DNA of 47,276 bases from CBDUBU01 sp965365465. Its GTDB lineage: Bacteria > Bacteroidota > Rhodothermia > Rhodothermales > DASSAV01. Location of the stretch: assembly GCA_965365465.1 (NCBI GenBank), contig CBDUBU010000003.1, positions 1-47,276 on the forward strand, given 5' to 3'. Positions within the stretch are counted from its first letter, which is position 1. Each line of letters begins with the position of its first letter. The notes beneath the pieces were generated by a model. That model had not been told where the DNA came from, made no database searches, and saw nothing but the letters and a program-made list of their open reading frames with translations. The position numbers were made by a program, and so were the translations under genes. Positions 1-8,296 of the stretch are shown here, piece after piece.

Positions 1-189
1 CTCGCAACCTCGGACTATCTGGCTGACGGAGGTGGAAACATGCCGGCGCTATGGAAGCCGGAAGCTCGTACAGAAACCAGTATGCTTCTGCGGGATGCGT
101 TCGTTCAGTATATTCGCAGGAAGGGCGCCGTCGATATGCGCATCGATGGTCGCATTACAATACCTGAAGGCGACTCGGCGCCAAAATAA
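1..189 (+). CDS. 5'-nucleotidase C-terminal domain protein (partial, 5' end outside window)
   Basis: The reading frame is open from the first base and ends at TAA 187-189, so only the last 62 residues are visible. They contain an SDYLADGGGN segment and, near the end, an arginine-rich DGRITIPEG tail. This is the usual end of the substrate-binding C-terminal domain of UshA-type 5'-nucleotidases (nucleotide to nucleoside plus phosphate, normally periplasmic). The next gene, 55 bases downstream on the same strand, encodes only the metallophosphoesterase half, so the two probably form a split enzyme. The start codon and any signal peptide lie outside the window. I am fairly sure of the family; the substrate is not determinable. 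Confidence 0.75.
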   Translation, partial: LATSDYLADGGGNMPALWKPEARTETSMLLRDAFVQYIRRKGAVDMRIDGRITIPEGDSAPK

Positions 190-244
190 ACAGCCATTTG
201 TTCAGGGTGCGTAGCACCTCATCAGGACAAAACAGAGATTCTCC

Positions 245-1165
245 ATGAATCGCCGTCGTTTTATCACAGCGCTCGCCGCCGGTTCAGCAGGCGCTGCGCT
301 TCTTCCTGCTTCTGCGATAGCAGCGGGAGAGACGCGACTGGTCATTCTACACACTAATGACACCCATTCGCACATTGATCCTTTTCCGATGGATGGAGGC
401 AGGCTTCAGGGGCTGGGTGGTGTGGCGCGACGCAAGAGCTTGATTGAGCAGATTCGGCGCGAAAACCGGCACGTTCTGCTCGTGGATAGCGGCGACATCT
501 TCCAGGGAACGCCCTATTTCAACTTCTTCCACGGCGAGATCGAGTTCAAAGCGATGTCTATGATAGGATACGACTTTGCTACCCTGGGCAATCATGACTT
601 CGACAATGGGGTGAAAGGACTTGCAGCCATGTTGCCCTATGCAGACTTTGAGTTTGTTTCCGCCAACTATGACGTAACACAGTCGCCTCTGGAAGGACGC
701 ATTCGTTCGTATGCGACGCGCTCTTTCGGGCCTTTAAAGGTTGGGATTTTTGGACTGGGGATCAGCTTTGAGCGGCTGGTTCTGCCTGCGCTCCACGAAG
801 GGGTTGCATACCATGATCCCATAGAAGCAGCCCGCCAGACGGTCGAGATACTGCGCCGTCAGGGGTGCAGCCTGATTGTCTGTCTTTCTCACCTGGGGTA
901 CAAATACGGCGACGACCAGATAAGCGATACCATACTGGCGCGGGAGGTCCCTGAGATCGATTTGATTCTCGGCGGACATACCCATACGTTCATGAATCAT
1001 CCAGATGTTTTTGCGCACTCCGATTCCAGGACCACTATTGTTCATCAGGTAGGGTGGGGAGGCGTACGTCTCGGGAGAATCGATCTGGCATTCGGAAGCA
1101 ATGGTCAGATCCAGCGGTGGGCCAGCGGCTCTGTCCCGGTTGATGGGCGCTTTGACCATGCCTGA
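245..1165 (+). CDS. Tat-exported metallophosphoesterase (5'-nucleotidase catalytic half)
   Basis: A 306-residue protein starting MNRRRFITALAAG, a twin-arginine signal followed by a hydrophobic stretch ending near ASAIAAG (about residue 27). The calcineurin-like metallophosphoesterase motifs follow in order: HTNDTHSHID (about 36-45), DSGDIFQG, LGNHDFDNG (the GNHD motif), SHLGYKYGDD and GGHTHTF near residue 250. These supply the ligands of a dinuclear metal centre that hydrolyses phosphate esters, typically nucleotides, outside the inner membrane. There is no nucleotidase C-terminal domain in this protein; the gene just upstream encodes one. This split arrangement is familiar from Bacteroidota. 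The ATG start directly precedes the Tat signal. Confidence 0.88.
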   Translation: MNRRRFITALAAGSAGAALLPASAIAAGETRLVILHTNDTHSHIDPFPMDGGRLQGLGGVARRKSLIEQIRRENRHVLLVDSGDIFQGTPYFNFFHGEIEFKAMSMIGYDFATLGNHDFDNGVKGLAAMLPYADFEFVSANYDVTQSPLEGRIRSYATRSFGPLKVGIFGLGISFERLVLPALHEGVAYHDPIEAARQTVEILRRQGCSLIVCLSHLGYKYGDDQISDTILAREVPEIDLILGGHTHTFMNHPDVFAHSDSRTTIVHQVGWGGVRLGRIDLAFGSNGQIQRWASGSVPVDGRFDHA

Positions 1166-1249
1166 TACCGAAGCAGGGACGCTGCCAGGTGTATAATACA
1201 GCTTGACCAAAACGCGATCAGAAAAACCAGTTATGCGGTTCTGAATTCT

Positions 1250-1912
1250 ATGGACGCATTGTTCTCCAGCGCCGAACAGGAAAAAATACGCGAAGCGGTT
1301 GCTCGCGCAGAAAAGCGCACGTCGGGAGAGATCGTACCCTATGTGGTGCAGCGCAGCGACCGTTATGACGCAGCAGTCTGGCGGGGCGCCTCTATCTTTG
1401 CTTTGCTGGCGCTCGCTGCTTCCGTGTTCATATTTCAGTTTTATCATGGGTGGAGCCTGGCCTGGCTTTATTCAGGTGGGGGGACGGCCTTTCTTGCGCT
1501 TATGGCGGGTACGCTTGGAGCAGTACTAGCGATGGTGATTCCACCTTTCAAGCGTTTTCTGGCAGGGGAGCGACGAATGGTGGAGATGGTGCATCTTCGC
1601 GCTATGGAAGCGTTCGTTCTGGAAGAGGTGTTCAGTACGCGGGAGAGGACTGGCATCCTCATTTTCATCTCTTTATTTGAACACCGAATTGAAGTGCTGG
1701 GCGATGCCGGGATCAACAAACAGGTAGCGGAAGAAGAATGGGCAGATGTGGTTGCCCGGATCAGGAAAGGGATCGTCGAGGATAAGCTTGCCGAGGGACT
1801 GGAGGATGCGCTGGGGATGTGCGGCGGCCTGCTGGATCGCTGTGGAATAGAACTGCGGGCCGATGATACAAACGAGTTGCCTGACGACATTCGGATACGA
1901 AAGCACCCGTGA
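1250..1912 (+). CDS. TPM domain membrane protein
   Basis: A 220-residue protein. The N-terminal part (MDALFSSAEQEKIREAVARAEKRTSGEIVPYVV) and the later segment from about 125 (STRERTGILIFISLFEHRIEVLGDAGI) match the TPM fold (TLP18.3/Psb32/MOLO-1), where the regions around SGEIVP and RTGILIF are characteristic. Two hydrophobic segments at about 45-65 and 75-100 are inserted in the middle, so it is probably an inner-membrane protein with both TPM halves on one side. TPM proteins have been linked to phosphatase-like or photosystem-repair roles, but the bacterial function is not established. It ends convergent with the suf operon. Confidence 0.75.
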   Translation: MDALFSSAEQEKIREAVARAEKRTSGEIVPYVVQRSDRYDAAVWRGASIFALLALAASVFIFQFYHGWSLAWLYSGGGTAFLALMAGTLGAVLAMVIPPFKRFLAGERRMVEMVHLRAMEAFVLEEVFSTRERTGILIFISLFEHRIEVLGDAGINKQVAEEEWADVVARIRKGIVEDKLAEGLEDALGMCGGLLDRCGIELRADDTNELPDDIRIRKHP

Positions 1913-2002
1913 AGTTTCAGGCTTTATCCTTGTGTTGATTGGAAATTTATTGCAAGTGCTATGTTACCTGCTTCGTCGCCTGGAAAGTCTTTCTCTGGCA
2001 GG

Positions 2003-2329
2003 CTAGAGGAGTCCTAGTTCAAATTTGGCTTCGTCAGACATCATATCTCGATGGTAGGGAGGGTCGAAGGTCAACTCAACCTGGGCATCCGTGACGCCCG
2101 GTGTAACCCTTACCCTGTTCTCAACCTGCTGCGGCAGAATACCTGCGACTGGACATCCAGGCGCGGTCAGCGTCATTACAACATGAACTGTCCGGTCTGG
2201 TTGGATATTGATCTCATAGATCAGACCGAGGTCGTAGATGTTAACCGGGATCTCAGGATCGTACACAGTACGGAGACCTGCAATAATGCGCTCGGTGAGT
2301 TCCTCTGTTGTCGGATTTTCAGCATCCAT
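2003..2329 (-). CDS. sufT: SUF-associated DUF59/MIP18 family protein (SufT-like)
   Basis: A 108-residue protein when started at the ATG at 2329. An upstream GTG at 2374 would add 15 basic residues and overlap sufE by 20 bases; neither start has a clear Shine-Dalgarno sequence. The MIP18/DUF59 signature is plain: VYDPEIPVNIYDLGLIYEI, then MTLTAPGCP carrying the conserved cysteine, then a PQQVENRV helix. DUF59 proteins assist maturation or delivery of Fe-S clusters rather than acting as scaffolds. It is the last gene of the suf operon, which supports that role. The call is strong; the mechanism is inferred from the family. Confidence 0.85.
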   Translation of the reverse strand: MDAENPTTEELTERIIAGLRTVYDPEIPVNIYDLGLIYEINIQPDRTVHVVMTLTAPGCPVAGILPQQVENRVRVTPGVTDAQVELTFDPPYHRDMMSDEAKFELGLL

Positions 2330-2354
2330 AGGTTTCTTTTGCTGTCTTGACCTG

Positions 2355-2807
2355 TCAGTTACGCGCTGCTTCACAATATTGAAGCGCTGTAGTTTTCATC
2401 TGCTTAATCATACCGTTAAGCCCGTTCTTTCGAGTCGGCGAAAGGTGTTCCTGAAGACCTATCTGTTCAATGAAGCCGAGTTGCGCCCCGGACACCTCAC
2501 ACGGAGGTTGTCCTGAAAGCACTCGTATCAGGAGAGCGACAAGCCCCTTGGTGATCTGCGCATCACTATCCCCCGAGAAAAAAAGCAGCCCATCGCGCAG
2601 TTCCGCGTGAACCCAGACCTGCGCCTGGCAGCCGCGAACGCGATGCGCTTCGTCCTTGAACCGATCCTCTATGACGGGGATATTGCTTCCCTGTTCAATG
2701 AGGTATTCATACTTGCCCAGCCAGTCGTCGAACACAGCGAAATCATCAATGATGGATTGCTCGCGGTCTGTGATGGTAGAATCGGTACTCATAGGCAGCC
2801 GGGACAT
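2355..2807 (-). CDS. sufE: cysteine desulfuration protein SufE
   Basis: A 150-residue protein of the SufE/NifU-activator family. The motif RVRGCQAQVWV (cysteine near residue 59) holds the conserved cysteine that accepts persulfide sulfur from SufS and passes it to the SufBCD scaffold. The following segments, FSGDSDAQITKGLVALLI and FIEQIGLQEHLSPTRKNGL, are typical of the family. It lies 58 bases downstream of sufS, between sufS and the DUF59 gene. An ATG five codons in (MSTDST) is an alternative start. Cytosolic, with no signal peptide. Confidence 0.92.
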   Translation of the reverse strand: MSRLPMSTDSTITDREQSIIDDFAVFDDWLGKYEYLIEQGSNIPVIEDRFKDEAHRVRGCQAQVWVHAELRDGLLFFSGDSDAQITKGLVALLIRVLSGQPPCEVSGAQLGFIEQIGLQEHLSPTRKNGLNGMIKQMKTTALQYCEAARN

Positions 2808-2865
2808 TCAGAATTGCGTCCTACTGAAGGATGGCAGGGTCAGGAAAGCGTGCGCCGCCCGGTAG

Positions 2866-4125
2866 TTATGCAAACAAAGTTTTCACTTTGTTCAAGCCAT
2901 GCACCAGCGCGTCCACATCTTCCTCGTTATTGTAAAACGCGAAAGATGCACGCACCGTGCCAGGGATGCCGTAATGGTGCATCAAAGGCTGCGTACAATG
3001 ATGCCCGGTTCGTACAGCGATTCCCAGTCTGTCGAGAACTGTACCGGCATCGTAGGGATGAACGCCCTCCATCAGGAACGAAACAACGCTTGCCTTTTCG
3101 CGCGCAGTGCCAATAATCCTTAAACCGTTTATTTCCAGCAGGCGTCGGGTCGCATAATCGAGTAGATAACGCTCATGCGATGCAATGGCGTCAAGGCCGA
3201 CGGTTTGCATATACTCCACGGCGGCCCCCAGCCCAATGACCCCCGCAATGTTGGGCGTGCCTGCCTCAAACTTATGAGGAAGGACATTGAAAGTTGTTTT
3301 CTCAAACGACACGGAATCAATCATGTCGCCGCCGCCCTGGTAGGGAGGCATATTTTCCAGAAGCTGTTCCTTTCCAAATAAAACACCGGCGCCGGTTGGC
3401 CCGAACATTTTGTGACCGGAGAAACAGTAGAAGTCGCAATCGAGAGCCTGCACGTCTACCCTGCCATGCGGGACGGCCTGAGCGCCATCCACAAGCACCG
3501 GGACACCTGCGGCGTGCGCCGTTTCGATCATACGCCGAACGGGATTGATAGTCCCTAATGCGTTGGACACATGAGCGATAGCAACGACTCGCGTTTTTTC
3601 ATTCAACAGACTTTCATATGCTTCAAAGATGATTTCTCCACGCTCTGTAATTGGAATGACCCGGAGGCGAGCGCCCTTTTCCTCACAAAGCAACTGCCAG
3701 GGTACAATGTTTGAGTGATGTTCCATCATGGAGATGATGATTTCATCCCCGGCTGACACACAGGAGCGCCCGTAGGAAGATGCAACCAGATTGATGGCGT
3801 CCGTCGTGCCGCGTGTGAAGATAACCTGGCGTGCAGTCGGCGCATTAATAAATCGTGCGATCAGATCTCTGGAGCGTTCGTAATCGTCAGAGGCTTGCTG
3901 GCTAAGGAAATGCACTCCCCGGTGAACATTGCTGTTCTCGGTCTGATAGTATTGTACCAGGCGCTCTATGACGGCGCGAGGTTTCTGAGAAGTGGCTGCG
4001 TTGTCCAGATAGACCAGCGGCACGCCATACACTTCCTGGTGCAATGCTGGAAAATCGGAGCGAATTTTTGCGTGATCCGGCAGCACGCCCGCATTCTGGA
4101 GGAGAGAAAGTTCGGTCGTTTGCAT
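2866..4125 (-). CDS. sufS: cysteine desulfurase SufS
   Basis: A 419-residue PLP-dependent class V aminotransferase-fold enzyme that converts cysteine to alanine and an enzyme-bound persulfide. Visible marks are YLDNAATSQKP near the N-terminus, the PLP-lysine motif FSGHKMFGPTGAGVLFG (lysine about 240), and the catalytic cysteine in the loop VRTGHHCTQPLMHHYG (about 370-385), characteristic of group II (SufS) rather than IscS desulfurases. The length is usual for the family. It lies 106 bases downstream of sufD and upstream of its partner sufE. The ATG start at 4125 gives a short N-terminal extension before the family core. Confidence 0.95.
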   Translation of the reverse strand: MQTTELSLLQNAGVLPDHAKIRSDFPALHQEVYGVPLVYLDNAATSQKPRAVIERLVQYYQTENSNVHRGVHFLSQQASDDYERSRDLIARFINAPTARQVIFTRGTTDAINLVASSYGRSCVSAGDEIIISMMEHHSNIVPWQLLCEEKGARLRVIPITERGEIIFEAYESLLNEKTRVVAIAHVSNALGTINPVRRMIETAHAAGVPVLVDGAQAVPHGRVDVQALDCDFYCFSGHKMFGPTGAGVLFGKEQLLENMPPYQGGGDMIDSVSFEKTTFNVLPHKFEAGTPNIAGVIGLGAAVEYMQTVGLDAIASHERYLLDYATRRLLEINGLRIIGTAREKASVVSFLMEGVHPYDAGTVLDRLGIAVRTGHHCTQPLMHHYGIPGTVRASFAFYNNEEDVDALVHGLNKVKTLFA

Positions 4126-4231
4126 GGTTTTATCGGGCTAACAGCGGGTTCTCGACCGTGACTCATAGCACAAGACCGGCTTGATTTCCCATTAGCCGAT
4201 GTCTTCCTTTAGCAGGCAAAGAAGGCGCTCA

Positions 4232-5569
4232 TCAGTCGTGAAAACGCTCTCTCAATTTCTCATCGAGCAAGACGCGAAGAGGGTCCACTTTTATATTATC
4301 CGTCACGTCTCGAGCAAAGGCGAGAAGCAGGACGGTGCGAGCATGACGTTCCGTGAATCCGCGTGATCTGAGATAGAACAAAGCCTCACGGTCAAGCTGT
4401 CCCGTCGTCGCGCCGTGGCTACACTTGACATCGTCTGCGTAGATCTCCAGTTCCGGCTTCGAGTACATCCGGGCGGTATCTGTCAGCACAATGCTTTTGT
4501 TAGACTGGTAAGCATTGGTTTGTTGGGCGTCTCGATGCACGTAGACCTTCCCGTTGAAGACGCCGGTTGAAGCATCGTTCAGAACTCCCTTGTAGAGTTC
4601 ATTGCTGAGACAGTTCGGCCTGGCGTGGTCGACGAGCGTATGGTTATCCACATGCATGTCATCTTTTCCGAGGAAAAGGCCGTACAGGTGTGCCTCGCAA
4701 TCTTCAGCGTCGAGCATGAACTGCAAGTCGTTCCTTACAATCTCTCCGCTGAGTGTTATGGTATTGACCGTGACGTTGCTATGCCTTGTCTGATAAACTT
4801 GCAGTTTATTGACTTGAGACGCTGAATCACCTTCATCCTGCACCCGACAGCAATCTACCGTGGCGTTTTCACCTGCGAAAAGCTCCATGACAGCATTGGT
4901 GAGTGTCCTGGTGTCTGAGAGCCTGTGGTGCGTTTCGATGAGGGTCAACCTGCTGCTTCGACCGGTCACAACAAGGCTTCGGGGCTGTATGAGCACGTCA
5001 TCATCGCTGCTGATTACGTGAAGAACATGCACCGGCTGTTCCAGATCTATATTATCAGGCACATAGACAAAAGCACCGTCGTGTGTAAATGCCGTATTGA
5101 GCGCTGTGAGAGAATCCGATCGGTGGTCGGCATATCGGGCAAAGTGCCGATTAACGATCTCCGGATGTGATTCGGTTGCCTGTCTAAACCCACAGATTAT
5201 GGCGCCTGCCGGAAGGGTTCCAACAGTAGAAGCCTCAGCGGAAAACCGGCCATCCAAGAGCACAACAATGTGCGCGTCAAGGCCGCCTATGCGCAACGAT
5301 TCAAGACTTGCGTGCAGCGTTTCCACATTTCTCGGCCCGGTCGTGAGGCTGAACTCATGACGCAGCAGCTTTTCGATGTTCGTGTATTTCCACGACTCCA
5401 GCTTTCGTGTAGGAATGCCAAGTGTTTCAAAGCTTTGAATGGCCTCAGCGCGTATTCTCTGTACAGCAGCATTGCTGCCATTGAGCGTATGCCCCTGCTG
5501 CATTTCAAACGCTGAGATGAAGCGATCTTCCAGGCGAATACTGGTTTTTACAGGCGAAGGGTTCACCAT
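4232..5569 (-). CDS. sufD: Fe-S cluster assembly protein SufD
   Basis: A 445-residue SufB/SufD-family protein, the partner of SufB in the SufBC2D scaffold complex. The N-terminal helical part (IPTRKLESWKYTNIEKLL) is typical of SufD. The C-terminal beta-helix contains DARPNCLSNELYKGVL and the conserved YADDVKCSHGATTGQLDREALFYLRSRG segment, including the histidine (CSHG) implicated in cluster assembly. Translation starts at ATG 5569, about 97 bases after the sufC stop. Similarity to SufB is restricted to the C-terminal core, which separates the two. Confidence 0.93.
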   Translation of the reverse strand: MVNPSPVKTSIRLEDRFISAFEMQQGHTLNGSNAAVQRIRAEAIQSFETLGIPTRKLESWKYTNIEKLLRHEFSLTTGPRNVETLHASLESLRIGGLDAHIVVLLDGRFSAEASTVGTLPAGAIICGFRQATESHPEIVNRHFARYADHRSDSLTALNTAFTHDGAFVYVPDNIDLEQPVHVLHVISSDDDVLIQPRSLVVTGRSSRLTLIETHHRLSDTRTLTNAVMELFAGENATVDCCRVQDEGDSASQVNKLQVYQTRHSNVTVNTITLSGEIVRNDLQFMLDAEDCEAHLYGLFLGKDDMHVDNHTLVDHARPNCLSNELYKGVLNDASTGVFNGKVYVHRDAQQTNAYQSNKSIVLTDTARMYSKPELEIYADDVKCSHGATTGQLDREALFYLRSRGFTERHARTVLLLAFARDVTDNIKVDPLRVLLDEKLRERFHD

Positions 5570-5666
5570 ATTTTCAAATCAGTCCGTTATTGATCTACCG
5601 ACCGCCTGTACAATGCCATAGCATCTTGAAAAAGCGGCTTTGTGTCTGAAAGGGCGGAGCGGTGCT

Positions 5667-6473
5667 TTAAGCAATCGTTGGGGTCTCACGGGCGAAGCCT
5701 GCTGCTTCATCCAGCGAAGCGACCGGCTCTTCACGAATCCAGTCGTATCCTCTCTCTTCGAGCTCCAGAGCAAGATCTTTATCGCCCGACTTGACAATTC
5801 TGCCATCTACAAGGACATGCACAAAGTCCGGAACGATATAATCTAACAGGCGCTGATAGTGCGTGATTACAACGAAAGCGCGATCGCTGGAACGTAGGGA
5901 ATTCACCCCGTCTGCTACGATGCGGAGGGCGTCAATGTCCAGTCCGGAATCAGTTTCATCCAGAATGGCAAGTTGCGGTTCCAGCATGGCCAGTTGGAAG
6001 ATCTCATTGCGTTTTTTCTCGCCGCCGGAGAAACCTTCGTTAACAGAGCGCTTGGTCAGATCAGCATCGAGCTGCACGAGGCGGGCCTTTTCCCGCATCA
6101 TGCCCAGGAATTCGACAGCGCCGACAGCATCCAGACCGCGATGCGCACGGACAGCATTGAGTGCCTCCTTCAAAAAGTTGGTCATGCTGACGCCAGGAAG
6201 CTCTACCGGGTATTGAAAGGCAAGAAAAACGCCATTGCGAGCGCGTTCATCCGGGTCCATGTCCAGTAAATTATGTCCCTTATAGAGAACATCCCCGCCC
6301 GTCACTTCATATTCTTCACGTCCGGCAAGTACAGACGCGAGTGTACTTTTCCCGGAGCCGTTTGGGCCCATGATTGCATGAACCTCGCCAGGGTTCACGG
6401 AGAGGTTGACGCCTTTAAGGATCTCCTTGCCCTCGATGCGTACTTTTAAATCCTGTATTTCCAGTATAGACAT
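5667..6473 (-). CDS. sufC: Fe-S cluster assembly ATPase SufC
   Basis: A 268-residue ABC-type ATPase with the SufC order of motifs: Walker A GPNGSGKST (about 36-44), Q-loop AFQYPVELPGV, signature FSGGEKKRNEI, Walker B LAILDETDSGLD and switch histidine VITHYQRLL. SufC powers the SufBCD scaffold and does not transport anything. The ATG at 6473 is preferred over an upstream TTG at 6494, because MSILEIQDLKV matches the family start. The C-terminus is about 20 residues longer than usual. It sits between sufB and sufD in the operon. Confidence 0.94.
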   Translation of the reverse strand: MSILEIQDLKVRIEGKEILKGVNLSVNPGEVHAIMGPNGSGKSTLASVLAGREEYEVTGGDVLYKGHNLLDMDPDERARNGVFLAFQYPVELPGVSMTNFLKEALNAVRAHRGLDAVGAVEFLGMMREKARLVQLDADLTKRSVNEGFSGGEKKRNEIFQLAMLEPQLAILDETDSGLDIDALRIVADGVNSLRSSDRAFVVITHYQRLLDYIVPDFVHVLVDGRIVKSGDKDLALELEERGYDWIREEPVASLDEAAGFARETPTIA

Positions 6474-6551
6474 ATAATCGTTAGCTAGATACAATTCGGG
6501 TGAGTGCTGTTGAGAGTAACGTTATGCCAGGTTCTGAAACGTACGTTCCAA

Positions 6552-8006
6552 TCAGCCAACGCTGCCCTCTAATTCGATAGACAGGAGCTTCTGTGCTTCG
6601 ACAGCAAACTCCATAGGCAGCACCGCAAGGATTTCTTTGCAGAAGCCATTAACGATAAGTTTTATGGCTTCCGCCTCGCCGATCCCGCGCTGGTTGCAGT
6701 AAAAGATCTGGTCTTCACCGACCTTCGAAGTTGTGGCCTCATGTTCGACCTGCGCCGAAGGGTTGAACACCTCTATATAAGGAAAGGTGTGTGCGCCGCA
6801 TTTATCGCCGAGCAAGAGAGAATCGCACTGAGAGAAGTTGCGAGCGTTCTCAGCCGATTTGTTGATCCTGACAAGACCCCGGTAGCTATTGTTGCTAAAG
6901 CCTCCGGAAATTCCTTTGGAGATTATCGTGCTTCTGGTGTTTTTTCCAATATGCGTCATCTTCGTGCCCGTATCGGCTTGCTGCCGCCCTTTGGTAAAGG
7001 CAACCGAATAGAACTCTCCTACGGAGTGGTCGCCTTTGAGAATGACGCTGGGGTATTTCCAGGTAATGGAAGAACCCGTTTCTAACTGAGTCCACGAGAT
7101 CTTGGAGTGATCTCCTGCGCATATCCCTCTCTTTGTCACGAAGTTATAGACCCCTCCTTTTCCTTCACGGTCTCCAGGATACCAGTTCTGGATCGTAGAA
7201 TATTTCACTTCGGCATTCTTGTGAGCGTAAATCTCAACGACAGCAGCGTGCAACTGATTTTCATCACGTCGGGGAGCCGTGCAGCCTTCGAGATAGCTGA
7301 CATAGCTCTCTTCTTCCGCGATGATAAGTGTCCGTTCAAACTGTCCGGTGCCCTGCGCATTGATCCGGAAGTAGGTTGACAATTCCATCGGGCAATGCAC
7401 GCCCTTCGGTATGTACGCGAAAGACCCGTCGCTGAATACCGCTGAATTCAGCGCAGCGTAGAAATTGTCTGTGTAGGGCACAACGGAACCCATGTACTTC
7501 CGTACCAGATCCGGAAACTCGTCGATGGCCTCCCCGAAAGAGCAGAAAATGACGCCCTGTTTGGAAAGCTCCTCTTTGAAGGTAGTAGCGACAGAGACGC
7601 TGTCCATTACAACGTCTACAGCCACACCGGCCAGCAGCTTCTGCTCCTGCAGCGAGATGCCAAGCTTTTCGAAGGTGTCCAAGAGGTTGGGGTCAACCTC
7701 GTCAAGGCTCTTGTATTTCGGCTTGTTGTTGGGCGCCGAGTAATAGCTGATGTCCTGAAAATCGATATCAGGATATTCTATGTGCGCCCAACGCGGGTAT
7801 TTGTCCTCAAGCGTCTGCCAGTGTCGAAAAGCCCGGAGCCTCCATTCGAGCATCCATTCGGGTTCTCCTTTTTTGGCAGAGATAAGGCGTACCGTTTCCT
7901 CACTCAACCCTTTTGGAGCCGTGTCCGCGTCAATGTCCGTTACAAAACCGTACTTATAGTCACTGTCCGCGACCTCCTGGAGGAACACGCTTTCAGAATT
8001 ACTCAT
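6552..8006 (-). CDS. sufB: Fe-S cluster assembly protein SufB
   Basis: A 484-residue SufB, the main scaffold subunit of the SUF machine. The family landmarks are present: KKGEPEWMLEWRLRAFRHW near the N-terminus, GVIFCSFGEAIDEFP, IPKGVHCPMELSTYFRIN, then RNFSQCDSLLLGDKCGAHTFPYIEV, which holds the cysteine expected to take sulfur and nucleate the cluster, and the tail VGEDQIFYCNQRGI. It is the first gene of the suf operon. A perfect palindrome lies about 50 bases upstream of its ATG, so the promoter and operator for the operon are probably there. Confidence 0.96.
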   Translation of the reverse strand: MSNSESVFLQEVADSDYKYGFVTDIDADTAPKGLSEETVRLISAKKGEPEWMLEWRLRAFRHWQTLEDKYPRWAHIEYPDIDFQDISYYSAPNNKPKYKSLDEVDPNLLDTFEKLGISLQEQKLLAGVAVDVVMDSVSVATTFKEELSKQGVIFCSFGEAIDEFPDLVRKYMGSVVPYTDNFYAALNSAVFSDGSFAYIPKGVHCPMELSTYFRINAQGTGQFERTLIIAEEESYVSYLEGCTAPRRDENQLHAAVVEIYAHKNAEVKYSTIQNWYPGDREGKGGVYNFVTKRGICAGDHSKISWTQLETGSSITWKYPSVILKGDHSVGEFYSVAFTKGRQQADTGTKMTHIGKNTRSTIISKGISGGFSNNSYRGLVRINKSAENARNFSQCDSLLLGDKCGAHTFPYIEVFNPSAQVEHEATTSKVGEDQIFYCNQRGIGEAEAIKLIVNGFCKEILAVLPMEFAVEAQKLLSIELEGSVG

Positions 8007-8058
8007 AATGCTGCTGCAATGCTTGCTTGTGCAATGGCTACGATGGACATGTTCTTGT

Positions 8059-8079
8059 TCTTTAGACTTAATCTAAAGA
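8059..8079. promoter_or_regulatory. 21-bp perfect palindrome upstream of sufB (candidate operator)
   Basis: Two exact 8-base inverted arms, TCTTTAGA (8059-8066) and TCTAAAGA (8072-8079), are separated by 5 bases, 53 bases upstream of the sufB ATG and 217 upstream of the divergent A-type carrier gene. The size and symmetry are those of a dimeric repressor site. Which regulator binds is unknown. The TTTAGA/TCTAAA half-sites loosely resemble DtxR/MntR-type metal operators, while Rrf2 proteins (IscR, SufR) are the usual suf regulators; both ideas are inference. No regulator gene for it lies in the window. Confidence 0.55.
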
Positions 8080-8189
8080 GTCCCGGGAGTACTAACGCTT
8101 GAAAGGACGTGAGGATTCTGTTGATAGACAACGAATCGGCGTGTAAATGCTAGGTGCTGGAATGACCGGGGCAAATACTGATTACTGCC

Positions 8190-8247
8190 GGAACAACAAG
8201 GGTGTTCCTCCCCAGCACGGCTGCAGAAACCAGCAAAATGTCTGGGG
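8190..8247 (+). promoter_or_regulatory. two inverted repeats in the leader of the A-type carrier gene
   Basis: GGAACA 8190-8195 pairs exactly with TGTTCC 8203-8208 across a 7-base loop, and CCCCAG 8210-8215 pairs with CTGGGG 8242-8247 across 26 bases. They lie 50-107 bases before the ATG at 8297, so if transcription starts upstream the mRNA leader could fold. No run of T follows, so a simple terminator is unlikely. The function is unknown and the repeats are short enough to arise by chance. Confidence 0.3.
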
Positions 8248-8296
8248 GTACAAAGTGATGGCTGTAAACCTATGTATCCAAAGAACGCAGAAGAGA

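Noticed and set aside
734..1447. 237-codon minus-strand ORF opposite the metallophosphoesterase and TPM genes
   Set aside because: It spans two well-supported genes on the other strand and its translation matches no family; a codon-bias shadow.
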